Source: Cohnella phaseoli (GTDB lineage Bacteria > Bacillota > Bacilli > Paenibacillales > Paenibacillaceae). From it: a stretch of DNA of 64,000 nt. Both the position numbers and the translations under genes were made by a program. Below are positions 9,376-17,329 of this stretch, piece by piece; positions within the stretch are counted from its first letter, which is position 1; every line of letters starts with the position of its first letter. The notes below the pieces were generated by a model. The model was not told the origin of the DNA. It did no database searches and was given only the letters and a program-made list of their open reading frames with translations. The stretch spans positions 186,001 to 250,000 of the forward strand of contig NZ_QRDZ01000002.1 in assembly GCF_003386235.1 (NCBI RefSeq), in the 5' to 3' direction.

Positions 9376-10323
9376 CTATAGGTCTGATTTTTTAAGCAAA
9401 GCCTTCGCCGTAATTTGATCCGTCACCAGCGTATTGCCGTATTTTCCGCGCAACGCGCCGTAAATGGCGTTCACCTTGGAGGCCCCTCCGGCCACAAGTA
9501 TGGCGTGCTCCTTCGTACGAAGATCCGCCAGCTCGATGCCGACCGTCCTCTCGTTCAGACTCGGCAGGCAGATTTCTCCGTCCGCGTCATAATAGCGCGA
9601 GCAAATATCGCCGACCGCCCTTGTCTTAATCGTCTCCAATTCTTCGCTGCGCATGTAGTTTGAATTGATCAGCACCGAATCCGGCGTAGGGGATCCTGCC
9701 GTGAACACGGCGACATTGGCGCTTTGCCCCATGTCCATGACTCTGCGAATATGCCGATCGGTCAGCATCGCCTGCTTAACGAGAATGTGATCTACGATCG
9801 CGGGCAAATACATGAAATAAGGAGTAACGTTAAACGCCTTGCCGAACAAATGAACGATCTCCGAGGGCGAGATCAGAATGTCCGCGTCGCTGACGCCTCC
9901 GTTTAACTGAACGACAAACGAGTTGTTCAGAGACTTTGTTTTCATATGAAGCGCCACCTGGTACATGGTGGAACCCCAGGACGCCCCGATCGTATCCCCG
10001 TCTTTGACAAGTTCCATAATGTAGGCTGCGGCGGCTTGGCCGATATACCGCTTCACGACGCTGTCGTCATAGGTCGGTGTAAAGGCGACGACGACATTTT
10101 TGAGCTGAAAGCGTTCTCTCAACATACAACGCAGCACTTCGACATCTTCCGTCGGATCTTTGATCTCGATCGTAACGACGCCTTCCGCCTTCGCCTGCTG
10201 AAGAAGCCGCGACACGGTCGGGCGGGATACCCCTAGAGCGTCGGCGATTTGATTTTGGCTGTAGTCCAGCTGATAGTATAGTTTAGCGGCTTCCACGACT
10301 TTCCTGATCTTGTCGTTATCCAA
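9376..10323 (-). CDS. deoR: Deoxyribonucleoside regulator DeoR (SorC family)
   Basis: A transcriptional repressor of 315 residues. An N-terminal helix-turn-helix ([21 protein letters not shown], about residues 20-40) precedes a sugar-binding SorC-type effector domain ([25 protein letters not shown] near the C-terminus). It matches Bacillus DeoR, which is released from DNA by deoxyribose-5-phosphate. The likely start is TTG with only a weak ribosome-binding site, suggesting low expression. It is the first gene of the operon it presumably controls, and two operator-like sequences lie just upstream (10352-10387). Autoregulation is inferred. Confidence 0.92.
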   Translation of the reverse strand: MDNDKIRKVVEAAKLYYQLDYSQNQIADALGVSRPTVSRLLQQAKAEGVVTIEIKDPTEDVEVLRCMLRERFQLKNVVVAFTPTYDDSVVKRYIGQAAAAYIMELVKDGDTIGASWGSTMYQVALHMKTKSLNNSFVVQLNGGVSDADILISPSEIVHLFGKAFNVTPYFMYLPAIVDHILVKQAMLTDRHIRRVMDMGQSANVAVFTAGSPTPDSVLINSNYMRSEELETIKTRAVGDICSRYYDADGEICLPSLNERTVGIELADLRTKEHAILVAGGASKVNAIYGALRGKYGNTLVTDQITAKALLKKSDL

Positions 10324-10351
10324 CGCAATTCACACCATTCGCAGAGCTGAT

Positions 10352-10387
10352 TTTGAAATTTTGTTCATTTCACCTGAAATTATGTTC
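10352..10387 (-). promoter_or_regulatory. Twin DeoR operator-like repeats
   Basis: On the plus strand tgaaattttgttc (10354-10366) recurs as tgaaattatgttc (10375-10387), 12 of 13 bases identical, with starts exactly 21 bp apart. The minus-strand form of the first copy, TGAACAAAATTTCAA, matches from memory the core of the Bacillus subtilis DeoR operator. Both lie between the promoter-like TATAAT at 10399-10404 and the deoR start, where a bound repressor could block elongation. Confidence 0.65.
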
Positions 10388-10398
10388 TCTCATTCGAT

Positions 10399-10433
10399 AT
10401 TATAATGGATATAAGCATTCCGCGCTAGGTCAA
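10399..10433 (-). promoter_or_regulatory. Candidate deo/nup operon promoter
   Basis: The minus strand has a perfect TATAAT (10399-10404) with TTGACC upstream at 10428-10433. The spacer is 23 bp, too long for a standard sigma-A promoter, so either another -35 is used or the promoter is weak without activation. It sits directly upstream of the twin operator and is the only plausible promoter before deoR. Confidence 0.4.
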
Positions 10434-10443
10434 AATACATACT

Positions 10444-10481
10444 AAAAAAAGCCGCTTCCCCCGTCGGCGGGGGAGCGGCTT
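10444..10481 (-). terminator. Strong terminator of pfkA
   Basis: A GC-rich hairpin (arms AAGCCGCTCCCCC and GGGGGAAGCGGCTT on the minus strand) is followed by seven T residues, 20 bp after the pfkA stop. It separates the pfkA transcript from the deoR operon. Confidence 0.93.
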
Positions 10482-10503
10482 ACAAGCTTAGAGCGTTTGC
10501 GCC

Positions 10504-11472
10504 TTATTGCGCCAGACGCAATGCCAAATTGTACAAATCCAGATTAAACGTCTTCTTCGTAGAGACGACTTTGTCGATATCCGTCGCCACGAATTCGCCC
10601 TTGATGATGCCGATCCCTTTGGCGGAATCCCCTTCGATCAGGCGCTGCACGGCATAATCGGCCAGTCGGCTCGCCAAAATGCGGTCGTTGTGCGTTGGCG
10701 TACCGCCACGCTGAATATGTCCAAGCACGGTTACGCGAGGCTCGATGCCGCTGTATTCGATAATGTTCTTGGCGACCTCTTCGCCGGTGCCGGCGCCCTC
10801 TGCGACAACAACGATGCCGTGACGCTTGCCCTTCTGGAAGTTGTCCTTCATGCGAAGCGAAATTTCCTTGAGGTCGAACGGAACCTCGGGAACGAGTATC
10901 GCTTCCGCGCCGCTGGCAAGGCCGGCATACAGAGCGATGTCGCCGCAGTGGCGTCCCATTACCTCAACGACGGACGATCTCTCGTGCGAGGTCATCGTGT
11001 CGCGCAGCTTGTTGATCGCTTCCACGACGATGCTGACCGCCGTATCGAAGCCGATCGTGAAATCGGTGAACGCAATGTCGTTGTCGATCGTGCCCGGCAA
11101 TCCCATCGTCTTAATGCCCAGCTTGCTCAGCTTGTTCGCTCCGTGATACGAGCCGTCGCCGCCGATGACGATCAAGCCGTCGATGCCCTGCTCGCGCAGC
11201 ACTTCCGCTCCGCGCTGCTGACCCTCCGCCGTCATGAACTCCTTACAGCGAGCCGTCTGAAGAATGGTGCCGCCGCGCTGAATAATGTCGCCCACGCTGC
11301 GCAGATCCATCGGTCTCAAATCTTGATTAAGCAGCCCCTGGTAGCCGCGCTGGATGCCGTAAACTTCAATGCCGCGGTACAATGCGCTTCTCACGACAGC
11401 TCTAACCGCCGCGTTCATCCCTTGCGAATCTCCGCCGCTCGTCAATACCGCGATCTTCTTAACTGCACTCAT
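10504..11472 (-). CDS. pfkA: ATP-dependent 6-phosphofructokinase
   Basis: Phosphorylates fructose-6-phosphate in glycolysis. It has 322 residues, the usual bacterial length. The ATP-binding LTSGGDSQGMNAAVRA is near the N-terminus. IGGDGS (about residues 102-107, glycine after GGD) marks ATP rather than pyrophosphate use. The catalytic LPGTIDNDI and the substrate-binding MGRHCGDIA are present. It is last in a three-gene run with ytpB 30 bp upstream and has a GAGGAGG ribosome-binding site. In many Firmicutes pfkA sits with pyk; here pyk is absent and the upstream gene is a terpene synthase. Confidence 0.97.
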   Translation of the reverse strand: MSAVKKIAVLTSGGDSQGMNAAVRAVVRSALYRGIEVYGIQRGYQGLLNQDLRPMDLRSVGDIIQRGGTILQTARCKEFMTAEGQQRGAEVLREQGIDGLIVIGGDGSYHGANKLSKLGIKTMGLPGTIDNDIAFTDFTIGFDTAVSIVVEAINKLRDTMTSHERSSVVEVMGRHCGDIALYAGLASGAEAILVPEVPFDLKEISLRMKDNFQKGKRHGIVVVAEGAGTGEEVAKNIIEYSGIEPRVTVLGHIQRGGTPTHNDRILASRLADYAVQRLIEGDSAKGIGIIKGEFVATDIDKVVSTKKTFNLDLYNLALRLAQ

Positions 11473-11502
11473 CTGTCAAATTCCTCCTCGTCATTCTTAA
11501 CC

Positions 11503-12582
11503 TTACATCGCCTTTCTTATCCAATGGCTGTTCAGCCAGAAAAACACCCTCGTCCATGGGCTGCCCTTCATGAGCAGTCTGGCGGTCTTCCGAACATCCT
11601 GCTGATCCCGCACTTTCGGATCGGACAAATACAGCGCGACAAGCCCTTCTACGATCATCCGGTGAAAATGCCCGAAAGGCAGCCCTTCGGCGGCCGATCT
11701 TGCGGCTTTAACCATACGCTCCATCCGTCCGTTAAGCATTGACTGGTCGGCGTAATAGCTGCAGAAGTTCAAATCTCCGCCTTCCCTGTCCTCCGCCTGA
11801 TCGATCAAATAATCGAGCAAAATGTGCAGACCGCAGATGGACGGGAAATACCGGATACGGATTTCCTTCGCCTGACGCTCTTCCAGCTGTGGATCGCTGG
11901 CTGCAAGAAACAGCATAAACATGCCAAGCGTCGACCCCGTCGCTGCCGCAAACTCATTCCACTGCAGCTCGGGATAGAGCGCCGCGTGCTTGTCCCACCA
12001 AGCGAGCAATTGACCCTCGCGCTTGGCCGGATCAATATGCTTGTATACTTGAAGATCTCCGTACAGCTGCACCAGTTCGGCCACGAACGGTTGTACCTTA
12101 GCGTAGGCGGGTAATTGCGCAGTCCGGCGCTGACATTCCTCAACGAGCGCCGCCAAGTATCCCCCGTCGTCCTGCTCGTCTCGCAAAGCGTAATAGTTGC
12201 GCAGGGCAGCTCCCGGGGTGACCGCGTCAAGCATGCTCTGGTGCAGCAGGCGAAAATCGTTCGGATCAAGCGAGGTGCTGCGGTCGCACAGATTGTCCAA
12301 ATAGTCGCTGATTGTCTGAAGAGCGACGATCAGCGGTATGAGCACATGGCGACTTTCTAAATTGGCAGCGGCGTATACGCCCCCGCCCTCGCAGTGGAAC
12401 TGCTTGCCGGCTATGCTGTCCAGAGCCTGCTTGCGCAGCTCCGGGTCGGGAATGCCGCCGGCCCTGTCTCGCCAACGCCCGAGCTCGGCTCTGACCTCCG
12501 GCAAAATATACTTGTACACTCTTTTCATTAGAGAAAACGGTCCGCGAGGTGAACGGCCCGCCAGCAACGCTTCTTTGGTCAT
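11503..12582 (-). CDS. ytpB: Tetraprenyl-beta-curcumene synthase (YtpB/DUF2600)
   Basis: A cytosolic terpene synthase of the YtpB family, which in Bacillus makes C35 tetraprenyl-beta-curcumene, a sesquarterpenoid precursor. The 359-residue protein carries the Asp-rich SDYLDNLCDRS motif (about residues 107-117) and a second acidic segment, LLDYLIDQAEDREGGDLNFCSYY, both expected of the family. I place the start at the ATG at 12582 with GGAGG nine bases upstream; a TTG six codons earlier has no site. It follows a small unknown gene by 22 bp and precedes pfkA by 30 bp, so the three probably share a transcript. Confidence 0.88.
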   Translation of the reverse strand: MTKEALLAGRSPRGPFSLMKRVYKYILPEVRAELGRWRDRAGGIPDPELRKQALDSIAGKQFHCEGGGVYAAANLESRHVLIPLIVALQTISDYLDNLCDRSTSLDPNDFRLLHQSMLDAVTPGAALRNYYALRDEQDDGGYLAALVEECQRRTAQLPAYAKVQPFVAELVQLYGDLQVYKHIDPAKREGQLLAWWDKHAALYPELQWNEFAAATGSTLGMFMLFLAASDPQLEERQAKEIRIRYFPSICGLHILLDYLIDQAEDREGGDLNFCSYYADQSMLNGRMERMVKAARSAAEGLPFGHFHRMIVEGLVALYLSDPKVRDQQDVRKTARLLMKGSPWTRVFFWLNSHWIRKAM

Positions 12583-12604
12583 TTCGTAGGTCCTCCGCAA
12601 CGCT

Positions 12605-12949
12605 TTAACCGATATGCTGCTTCGTATGCGGCTCCAGATCTTGCCGGGTGCGGAACCAGATGTTCAGGTCGTTAATCCTGCTGGCCAGATCGGCGATATC
12701 CCCGTTGATCAGGCAGGACTCGGCGAAATCGTCTTCCTCGAACAACAGCTGCTGCTTCACTCGAATGACATCCTCCAAGCTTTTGATCCGGTCGGGAATC
12801 GTCCCCCGAATCATCTCCCACTTGGACAAAATCGCGATTCGGCATGCCAACGGCAGTTCGTCCCAGTCGGTCTCCAGAGACGGAAGCGCAATGTCGTGCC
12901 GCTCGCTGTAAACAAACTGGCGTTCGAGCCAGCGCTCGTCTATCCGCAT
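12605..12949 (-). CDS. Small conserved-looking protein upstream of ytpB
   Basis: A 114-residue soluble protein beginning MRIDERWLERQF, with an acidic, helical composition and a hydrophobic heptad-like stretch (IKSLEDVIRVKQQLLFEEDDFAESC, residues about 57-81). No known motif is recognised. The ATG at 12949 has GGGTGA six bases upstream; the open frame extends to a TTG at 12976 without a good ribosome-binding site. It lies 22 bp before ytpB in the same direction, so a link to that pathway is possible but unproven. Confidence 0.7.
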   Translation of the reverse strand: MRIDERWLERQFVYSERHDIALPSLETDWDELPLACRIAILSKWEMIRGTIPDRIKSLEDVIRVKQQLLFEEDDFAESCLINGDIADLASRINDLNIWFRTRQDLEPHTKQHIG

Positions 12950-13075
12950 CTTAATCACCCGGTCTCCGTCTGACAAAGCCTCAAAATTTGCTTTATTCTT
13001 TAATTTATCATTTTGCAGAGTTGAAATCCAGCTTAATTCTTCGAAAATGATCCCCGAATGTTCCTCTCAATCTGC

Positions 13076-13081
13076 TATAAT
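13076..13081 (+). promoter_or_regulatory. Extended -10 promoter of the exporter pair
   Basis: TGCTATAAT (13073-13081) is an extended -10 element, with no convincing -35 at 17 bp. Transcription would start near 13088, which rules out the upstream in-frame ATG at 13047 and supports translation from 13140. Confidence 0.6.
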
Positions 13082-13139
13082 ACTACCTATCTCGACAAAC
13101 ACACGACAAATGAAAGCGAGCTTCGCGAAGGAGCCCCCT

Positions 13140-14459
13140 ATGCCGCCAAGTAACGAGCCCGTCTCGATGAGACGGCTTTTGCTGTTTTTTATCCCGATGG
13201 GAATTTCCGCTCTGTTGATCAACCTGTCTCACGTCATTATCAATGGAACGCTGGCCAGATCGGACAACCCCGAGATGGTGCTGGCCGGATATGCGCTGGC
13301 GATGAGTCTGCTCATTGTTACGGAGAAGCCGGCCGTGCTGTTCCGTCAGACTTGCTCGGCGCTCGTACGCGACCGCACCTCTTTCCGCGCCGTCCGACGC
13401 GTCAGCTTCTATGTGTACGGAGCATCGCTTGCGTTCGGCGCGCTTATCGCTTATACGCCTGTCGGCCATTGGGTATTCGGGGGCGCCTTCGGGGCGCCTC
13501 CGATCGTAGAAGAAGGAGCGATCCACGCTTATTACGCCCTGATGTTCCTATCGGTATTTTCGGGTATCCGCTGCCTCTATCAAGGGGTTATCATCTATAA
13601 AATGAGAACGAGATGGCTGACGATCGCGATGGTATTCCGACTCGGCGGCATGTTCCTGCTGTCCCAATACTTCCTGCGGGTCGGCGTCGACAGCGCGCTG
13701 CAAGGAACGATCATCTTCGTATTCGGCATGATGATCGAAGCCGGCGTCAGTTGGTGGGAAGCGAACAGGCTCGTTAAGCAGCTACCGGAAAAAGACGAGG
13801 AATGCGAGATTACGGAACCGAAGCAGGTGGCCAAGTTTTACAACCCGCTTCTCTATTCTTCTTTTATCGTCGTTTGGGTGCTGCCGATCTTGAACGCCCT
13901 GCTCGGCACGACCGATCGCGGCACGCTCGCCGTCGCGTCGTTTGCCGTAGCCGGCAGTCTGATGAATCTGATGCTCGGCTTTTTTACTTATTTTCACCAA
14001 ATCGCCCTGTTGTTCGTCAAGACCAACCCGGACATTGTGCGGAAGTTCACGCTGATGCTCGGTTTTATCCCGTTCGTATTGCTGTCGATCATGGCGTTTA
14101 CGCCAGTCGGCGAGTGGATGTTCTCGCATGCGCTCGGAGTAAAGGACGAATTGCTGACGGCTTGTATTCACGCCCTGCGCGGCTTCCTGCCGTTCGTGCT
14201 CGTCTTCCCTTGGCTGGACACGCTAAACGGTGTGGTCATGGCCCACGGAGAGACGAAGCTGATGTTCGGCTCGCAAACCGCGAACGCGGCGTTAACCTTG
14301 CTGACGATCGTACTGCTCGCTCTGCTGCTGCCTGCTTGGAGCGGCGTGCTGGGCTCCATGGCGCAATCCGCCGGAGTCTTCGCGGAGGTGCTGTTTCTGG
14401 CGTGGCTTTTCCGCCGCAGCCGTCGCAGCGTCAGGCTGACCGCCGAACATCAAGGATAG
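13140..14459 (+). CDS. MATE/polysaccharide-flippase-like multidrug exporter
   Basis: A membrane protein of 439 residues with about twelve hydrophobic segments. Its organisation is that of the MATE/MOP exporter superfamily (FFIPMGISALLINLSHVIINGTLARS at the N-terminus and a second half starting near VAKFYNPLLYSS). The start at 13140 is chosen because AAGGAG lies seven bases upstream and the only promoter-like element (13073-13081) is downstream of the earlier ATG. The MFS gene follows after 12 bp, so both form an operon. The substrate cannot be told from sequence. Confidence 0.8.
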   Translation: MPPSNEPVSMRRLLLFFIPMGISALLINLSHVIINGTLARSDNPEMVLAGYALAMSLLIVTEKPAVLFRQTCSALVRDRTSFRAVRRVSFYVYGASLAFGALIAYTPVGHWVFGGAFGAPPIVEEGAIHAYYALMFLSVFSGIRCLYQGVIIYKMRTRWLTIAMVFRLGGMFLLSQYFLRVGVDSALQGTIIFVFGMMIEAGVSWWEANRLVKQLPEKDEECEITEPKQVAKFYNPLLYSSFIVVWVLPILNALLGTTDRGTLAVASFAVAGSLMNLMLGFFTYFHQIALLFVKTNPDIVRKFTLMLGFIPFVLLSIMAFTPVGEWMFSHALGVKDELLTACIHALRGFLPFVLVFPWLDTLNGVVMAHGETKLMFGSQTANAALTLLTIVLLALLLPAWSGVLGSMAQSAGVFAEVLFLAWLFRRSRRSVRLTAEHQG

Positions 14460-14471
14460 GAGATTTCAACC

Positions 14472-15626
14472 ATGAACAACAGCTCAGCCATGCGCGGGCA
14501 GCTCTTCGTGCTGCGCGCTCTCCAATTCGCCAACTATGCCGGAATGGTGCTTCTGATCACCTACTTCCCGCTATATTTCGAAAGCCTGGGCTTCTCCAAG
14601 CTGCAGATCGGAGCGATCTACTCGGTCGGACCGTTCCTGTCCATCGTGTCCAATCTCGTCGTCGGCATTATCAGCGACCGCACGAAAAACCTGCCCCGCA
14701 TCTTAAACGTTCTGTATCTCGTGCAAATTCTGGCGCTCGCGCTGCTGCTGCCGCAGAAGGAATTCGGCATGATGGCCGGCATTATGGCGCTGTTCTACTT
14801 GTTTCAGACGCCGAACAACTCGATGCTGGACAGCGTCTCCCTGCTCGCCGCCGAACGGATGAAGATCAGCTTTCCTTCGATCCGAATGTTCGGCTCGCTC
14901 GGCTACGCCGTCTGCGCCGTCCTGTTCGGGTATGTGCTGAAGACGTTCGGTTCGGACTTGACGATAGGGCTGATTCTCGGCGTTGTCCTTGTCTCACTTG
15001 TCTTCTCCTTCTTCGTCGGAGACTACCAGGCTACGCTGCGCAAATTCGAGTTCAGCGGGCTATGGGAGCTTCTTCGGCGCAAAGAGACGCTCGTGTTCTT
15101 CGGATTGATTATGGTCATTTCGGTAGCCCATCGCACAAACGAGGGCTTCCTGTCCGTAGCGATGCGAGAGATCGGGGCCGACGACTCCGTCATTGGCTAC
15201 GCCTCGCTTGCCTCGGCGGTCAGCGAAATTCCGATGTTTTTCCTGCTCGCCAAGTTCGGTCACCGGTTCCGCGAATATCCGCTGCTCGCGATCGCCAGCG
15301 CGTTCTACGTCATTCGTCTGTCTTTGCTCAGCCTGGCCGACCAGCCCTGGATGATGGTCGCCCTGCAGATGATGCACGCCATTACCTTCGCGATCTTCTA
15401 CATTACCGCGCTGCGCGGTCTGCAGTCGCTTATTCCCGACGAATACCGCTCGTCAGGCCAGGCGGTATTCGCCGTCGTCTGGTCGGGTTTGGCCGGCGTC
15501 ATCGCCGGAACGCTCGGGGGCTGGCTGTACGATTCGTTCGGCCTGTCGCGCGTCTTTCAGACCGGCGCCGTCTTTGCCCTGATCGGTACGATCGGCTTCC
15601 TTGTCGCTCATGTTCGCCGGCGATAA
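14472..15626 (+). CDS. MFS transporter
   Basis: A 384-residue, 12-segment major facilitator protein. The loop motif VVGIISDRTKNLPR (residues about 63-76) corresponds to the family motif A between helices 2 and 3, and the N-half helix QTPNNSMLDSVSLL resembles the nucleoside/phenylpropionate transporter branch (MFS_1-like). It is coupled to the upstream MATE-like gene and ends in a strong hairpin terminator. The substrate is unknown; export of a common class of compounds by both proteins is an inference. Confidence 0.82.
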   Translation: MNNSSAMRGQLFVLRALQFANYAGMVLLITYFPLYFESLGFSKLQIGAIYSVGPFLSIVSNLVVGIISDRTKNLPRILNVLYLVQILALALLLPQKEFGMMAGIMALFYLFQTPNNSMLDSVSLLAAERMKISFPSIRMFGSLGYAVCAVLFGYVLKTFGSDLTIGLILGVVLVSLVFSFFVGDYQATLRKFEFSGLWELLRRKETLVFFGLIMVISVAHRTNEGFLSVAMREIGADDSVIGYASLASAVSEIPMFFLLAKFGHRFREYPLLAIASAFYVIRLSLLSLADQPWMMVALQMMHAITFAIFYITALRGLQSLIPDEYRSSGQAVFAVVWSGLAGVIAGTLGGWLYDSFGLSRVFQTGAVFALIGTIGFLVAHVRRR

Positions 15627-15640
15627 CCTTCTTGCAAATC

Positions 15641-15686
15641 AAAGAGGCTGTCCTCAAGCAACTCTGCTTGGGGACAGCCTCTTTCT
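15641..15686. terminator. Bidirectional terminator between the MFS and CNNM genes
   Basis: A long hairpin with arms aaagaggctgtcc and ggacagcctcttt plus an inner caagca/tgcttg pairing lies between convergent genes. T-rich or A-rich flanks on both sides suit termination in both directions. Confidence 0.85.
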
Positions 15687-15696
15687 ATCGTTTATA

Positions 15697-17034
15697 TCAG
15701 CCCGTCTCGGCTTGAGGCGCCCACTCGGTATCCGTCTCCTTGCGCACAAGAATTCGGGATATCCGCAGATGGTCGGTCTCTTCTATCGTAAACCGGAATC
15801 CTTCCTCGGCGACGACAAATTGGTTTTTCTTCGGCGGGTTCTCGATCTGGGAATAAATCCAGCCTCCGATCGTGTCGTAATCGTCGGTGGGCAGATCAAG
15901 CCCGAAGAAGCTGTTCACCTCTTCGATAAGCATCATGCCGTTGATGGAGTACGTATTATCTTCACGCGGCTCCACGTCGGGGCGCTCCTCGTCGAATTCG
16001 TCCTGAATTTCGCCGACAATCTCTTCCATAATGTCTTCCAATGTAACCAGTCCCGAAGTTCCGCCGTACTCGTCGATCAGAATCGCAATCTGCGTCTTCT
16101 TCTTCTGCATCAGCTTCAGCAGCGCGCTGATCGGCATACTCTCGGGCACAGTCGTCATCGGCCGCAACAGATCGCGAATGTCCAGGATGGCGTTATCCGG
16201 CACCTTCAGCAAATCTTTAATATGCACAAAGCCGATAATGTTGTCTTTGTCTCTCTCGCACACGGGGTATCTCGTATGCATCTCGCGCAGTGCGATCGCT
16301 CGGTTCTCTTGAAAGCTCAAATTGCCGTAAAGGCAGCTCATCTCGGTTCGCGGAATCATAATCTCCCGAGCGTTCGTCTCCGAGAAATCGAAAATATTAT
16401 CCATTAGCGTAAGTTCGGTATTGTCGATTAATCCGCTCTTATGGCTTTCCTGCACTAGAATCCGGATTTCTTCCTCCGTATGCGCGGTGGAAGTATCCTC
16501 CTTGACATCGATGCCGAACGGCTTCAGCAGCATGCCTGCGGTACCGTTAAGCAGCCAGATGAACGGGCTCATCACTTTGCGGAAAAAAATCATCGGACCG
16601 GCCGTCAGCAACGTAATCGTCTCTGCTTTGCGAATTGCGACCGATTTCGGCATCAATTCTCCAAGCACGATATGAAGCACCGTGATAAACGAAAAACCGA
16701 TGATAAAAGACAGCGGATGAACCAGATTCTCGTTAAGATGTACGGCTTGGAACATAGGCTCAAGCATGCGGGCGATTGCGGGTTCGCCGATCCAGCCCAA
16801 TCCGAGCGACGTCAGCGTAATGCCGAGCTGGCAGGCTGACAAATAAGCGTCCAGATGACCGATCAGATGAGAAGCCGCAGTTGCTCTCTTATGCCCCTCC
16901 TGCACCAACGTATCGATCTTCGAGCCGCGCGCTTTCACCATGGCAAACTCGGCAGCTACGAAGAAGCCGTTCAGAAAAACCAACACGAAGATCAAAAGCA
17001 AATTCACGCCTAACGGAAAGGGGTCAGGGTCCAA
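15697..17034 (-). CDS. CNNM/CBS/CorC-domain membrane protein (hemolysin family)
   Basis: A 445-residue membrane protein with an N-terminal CNNM (DUF21) domain of four hydrophobic segments (about residues 9-190, including FFVAAEFAMVKAR). Two CBS domains follow (about residues 215-335, with MIPRTEMSCLY and IDEYGGTSGLVTLEDIMEEIVGEI), then a C-terminal CorC/HlyC domain. Relatives (YhdP, MpfA) export or homeostatically control magnesium; the 'hemolysin' name is historical. The start is a TTG at 17034 with only a weak adjacent ribosome-binding site. A strong AAGGAGG lies 40 bases upstream, separated by a hairpin (see the leader entry). Confidence 0.9.
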   Translation of the reverse strand: MDPDPFPLGVNLLLIFVLVFLNGFFVAAEFAMVKARGSKIDTLVQEGHKRATAASHLIGHLDAYLSACQLGITLTSLGLGWIGEPAIARMLEPMFQAVHLNENLVHPLSFIIGFSFITVLHIVLGELMPKSVAIRKAETITLLTAGPMIFFRKVMSPFIWLLNGTAGMLLKPFGIDVKEDTSTAHTEEEIRILVQESHKSGLIDNTELTLMDNIFDFSETNAREIMIPRTEMSCLYGNLSFQENRAIALREMHTRYPVCERDKDNIIGFVHIKDLLKVPDNAILDIRDLLRPMTTVPESMPISALLKLMQKKKTQIAILIDEYGGTSGLVTLEDIMEEIVGEIQDEFDEERPDVEPREDNTYSINGMMLIEEVNSFFGLDLPTDDYDTIGGWIYSQIENPPKKNQFVVAEEGFRFTIEETDHLRISRILVRKETDTEWAPQAETG

Positions 17035-17081
17035 ATGTTTCCTATCCTCGCCTGAAGCGGAGAGGACAGGTACACCTCCTT
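17035..17081 (-). promoter_or_regulatory. Structured translation-initiation region
   Basis: A strong AAGGAGG (17075-17081) is followed by four bases, a 9-bp hairpin (arms 17062-17070 and 17041-17049, one G-T pair, 12-base loop), six bases, and then the TTG start. Formation of the hairpin would reduce the effective ribosome-binding-site spacing to about 10 bases. No in-frame start lies at normal distance from this strong site. Confidence 0.5.
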
Positions 17082-17111
17082 ATCGAATAAAAAGTATAAA
17101 AGCTGAAAACT

Positions 17112-17255
17112 CTATTCCTTAAGCTTAGACGGTTTCTCGCCCTCCGTCAAACGACGATAGACCTCGTAAACCGCCGTAGTACCCATCTGTATTCGTCGCA
17201 GCCTGCCACCTATGCCGATTTTTCGGGCGTAAAGGCCGGATATCCCCGATTCCAA
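17112..17255 (-). CDS. Possible small protein upstream of the CNNM gene
   Basis: An open frame of 47 codons from a TTG at 17255, or 24 codons from the ATG at 17186, ends in TAG. The C-terminal part, MGTTAVYEVYRRLTEGEK, has amino-acid composition and codon use like the neighbours. No good ribosome-binding site precedes either start. It may be a microprotein, a remnant of a longer gene, or chance. The 295-bp gap between rarA and the CNNM gene contains no other gene. Confidence 0.3.
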   Translation of the reverse strand: MESGISGLYARKIGIGGRLRRIQMGTTAVYEVYRRLTEGEKPSKLKE

Positions 17256-17329
17256 CGAAAAAAGCTTGTTGCTTCAGGCAAAATCCACTTTTTCCTGAAA
17301 ATCTCCAATTTGTACGCGTATCGCTCCGT

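Noticed and set aside
13802..15715. 637-codon open frame running through the MATE and MFS genes
   Set aside because: It overlaps two recognised transporter genes in another frame. The product is Arg-rich with no motif or start site.
17101..17300. Mg2+ (M-box) or Mn2+ (yybP-ykoY) riboswitch before the CNNM gene
   Set aside because: The leader was read for the conserved cores of both classes and none was found; only the short bridging hairpin is supported.
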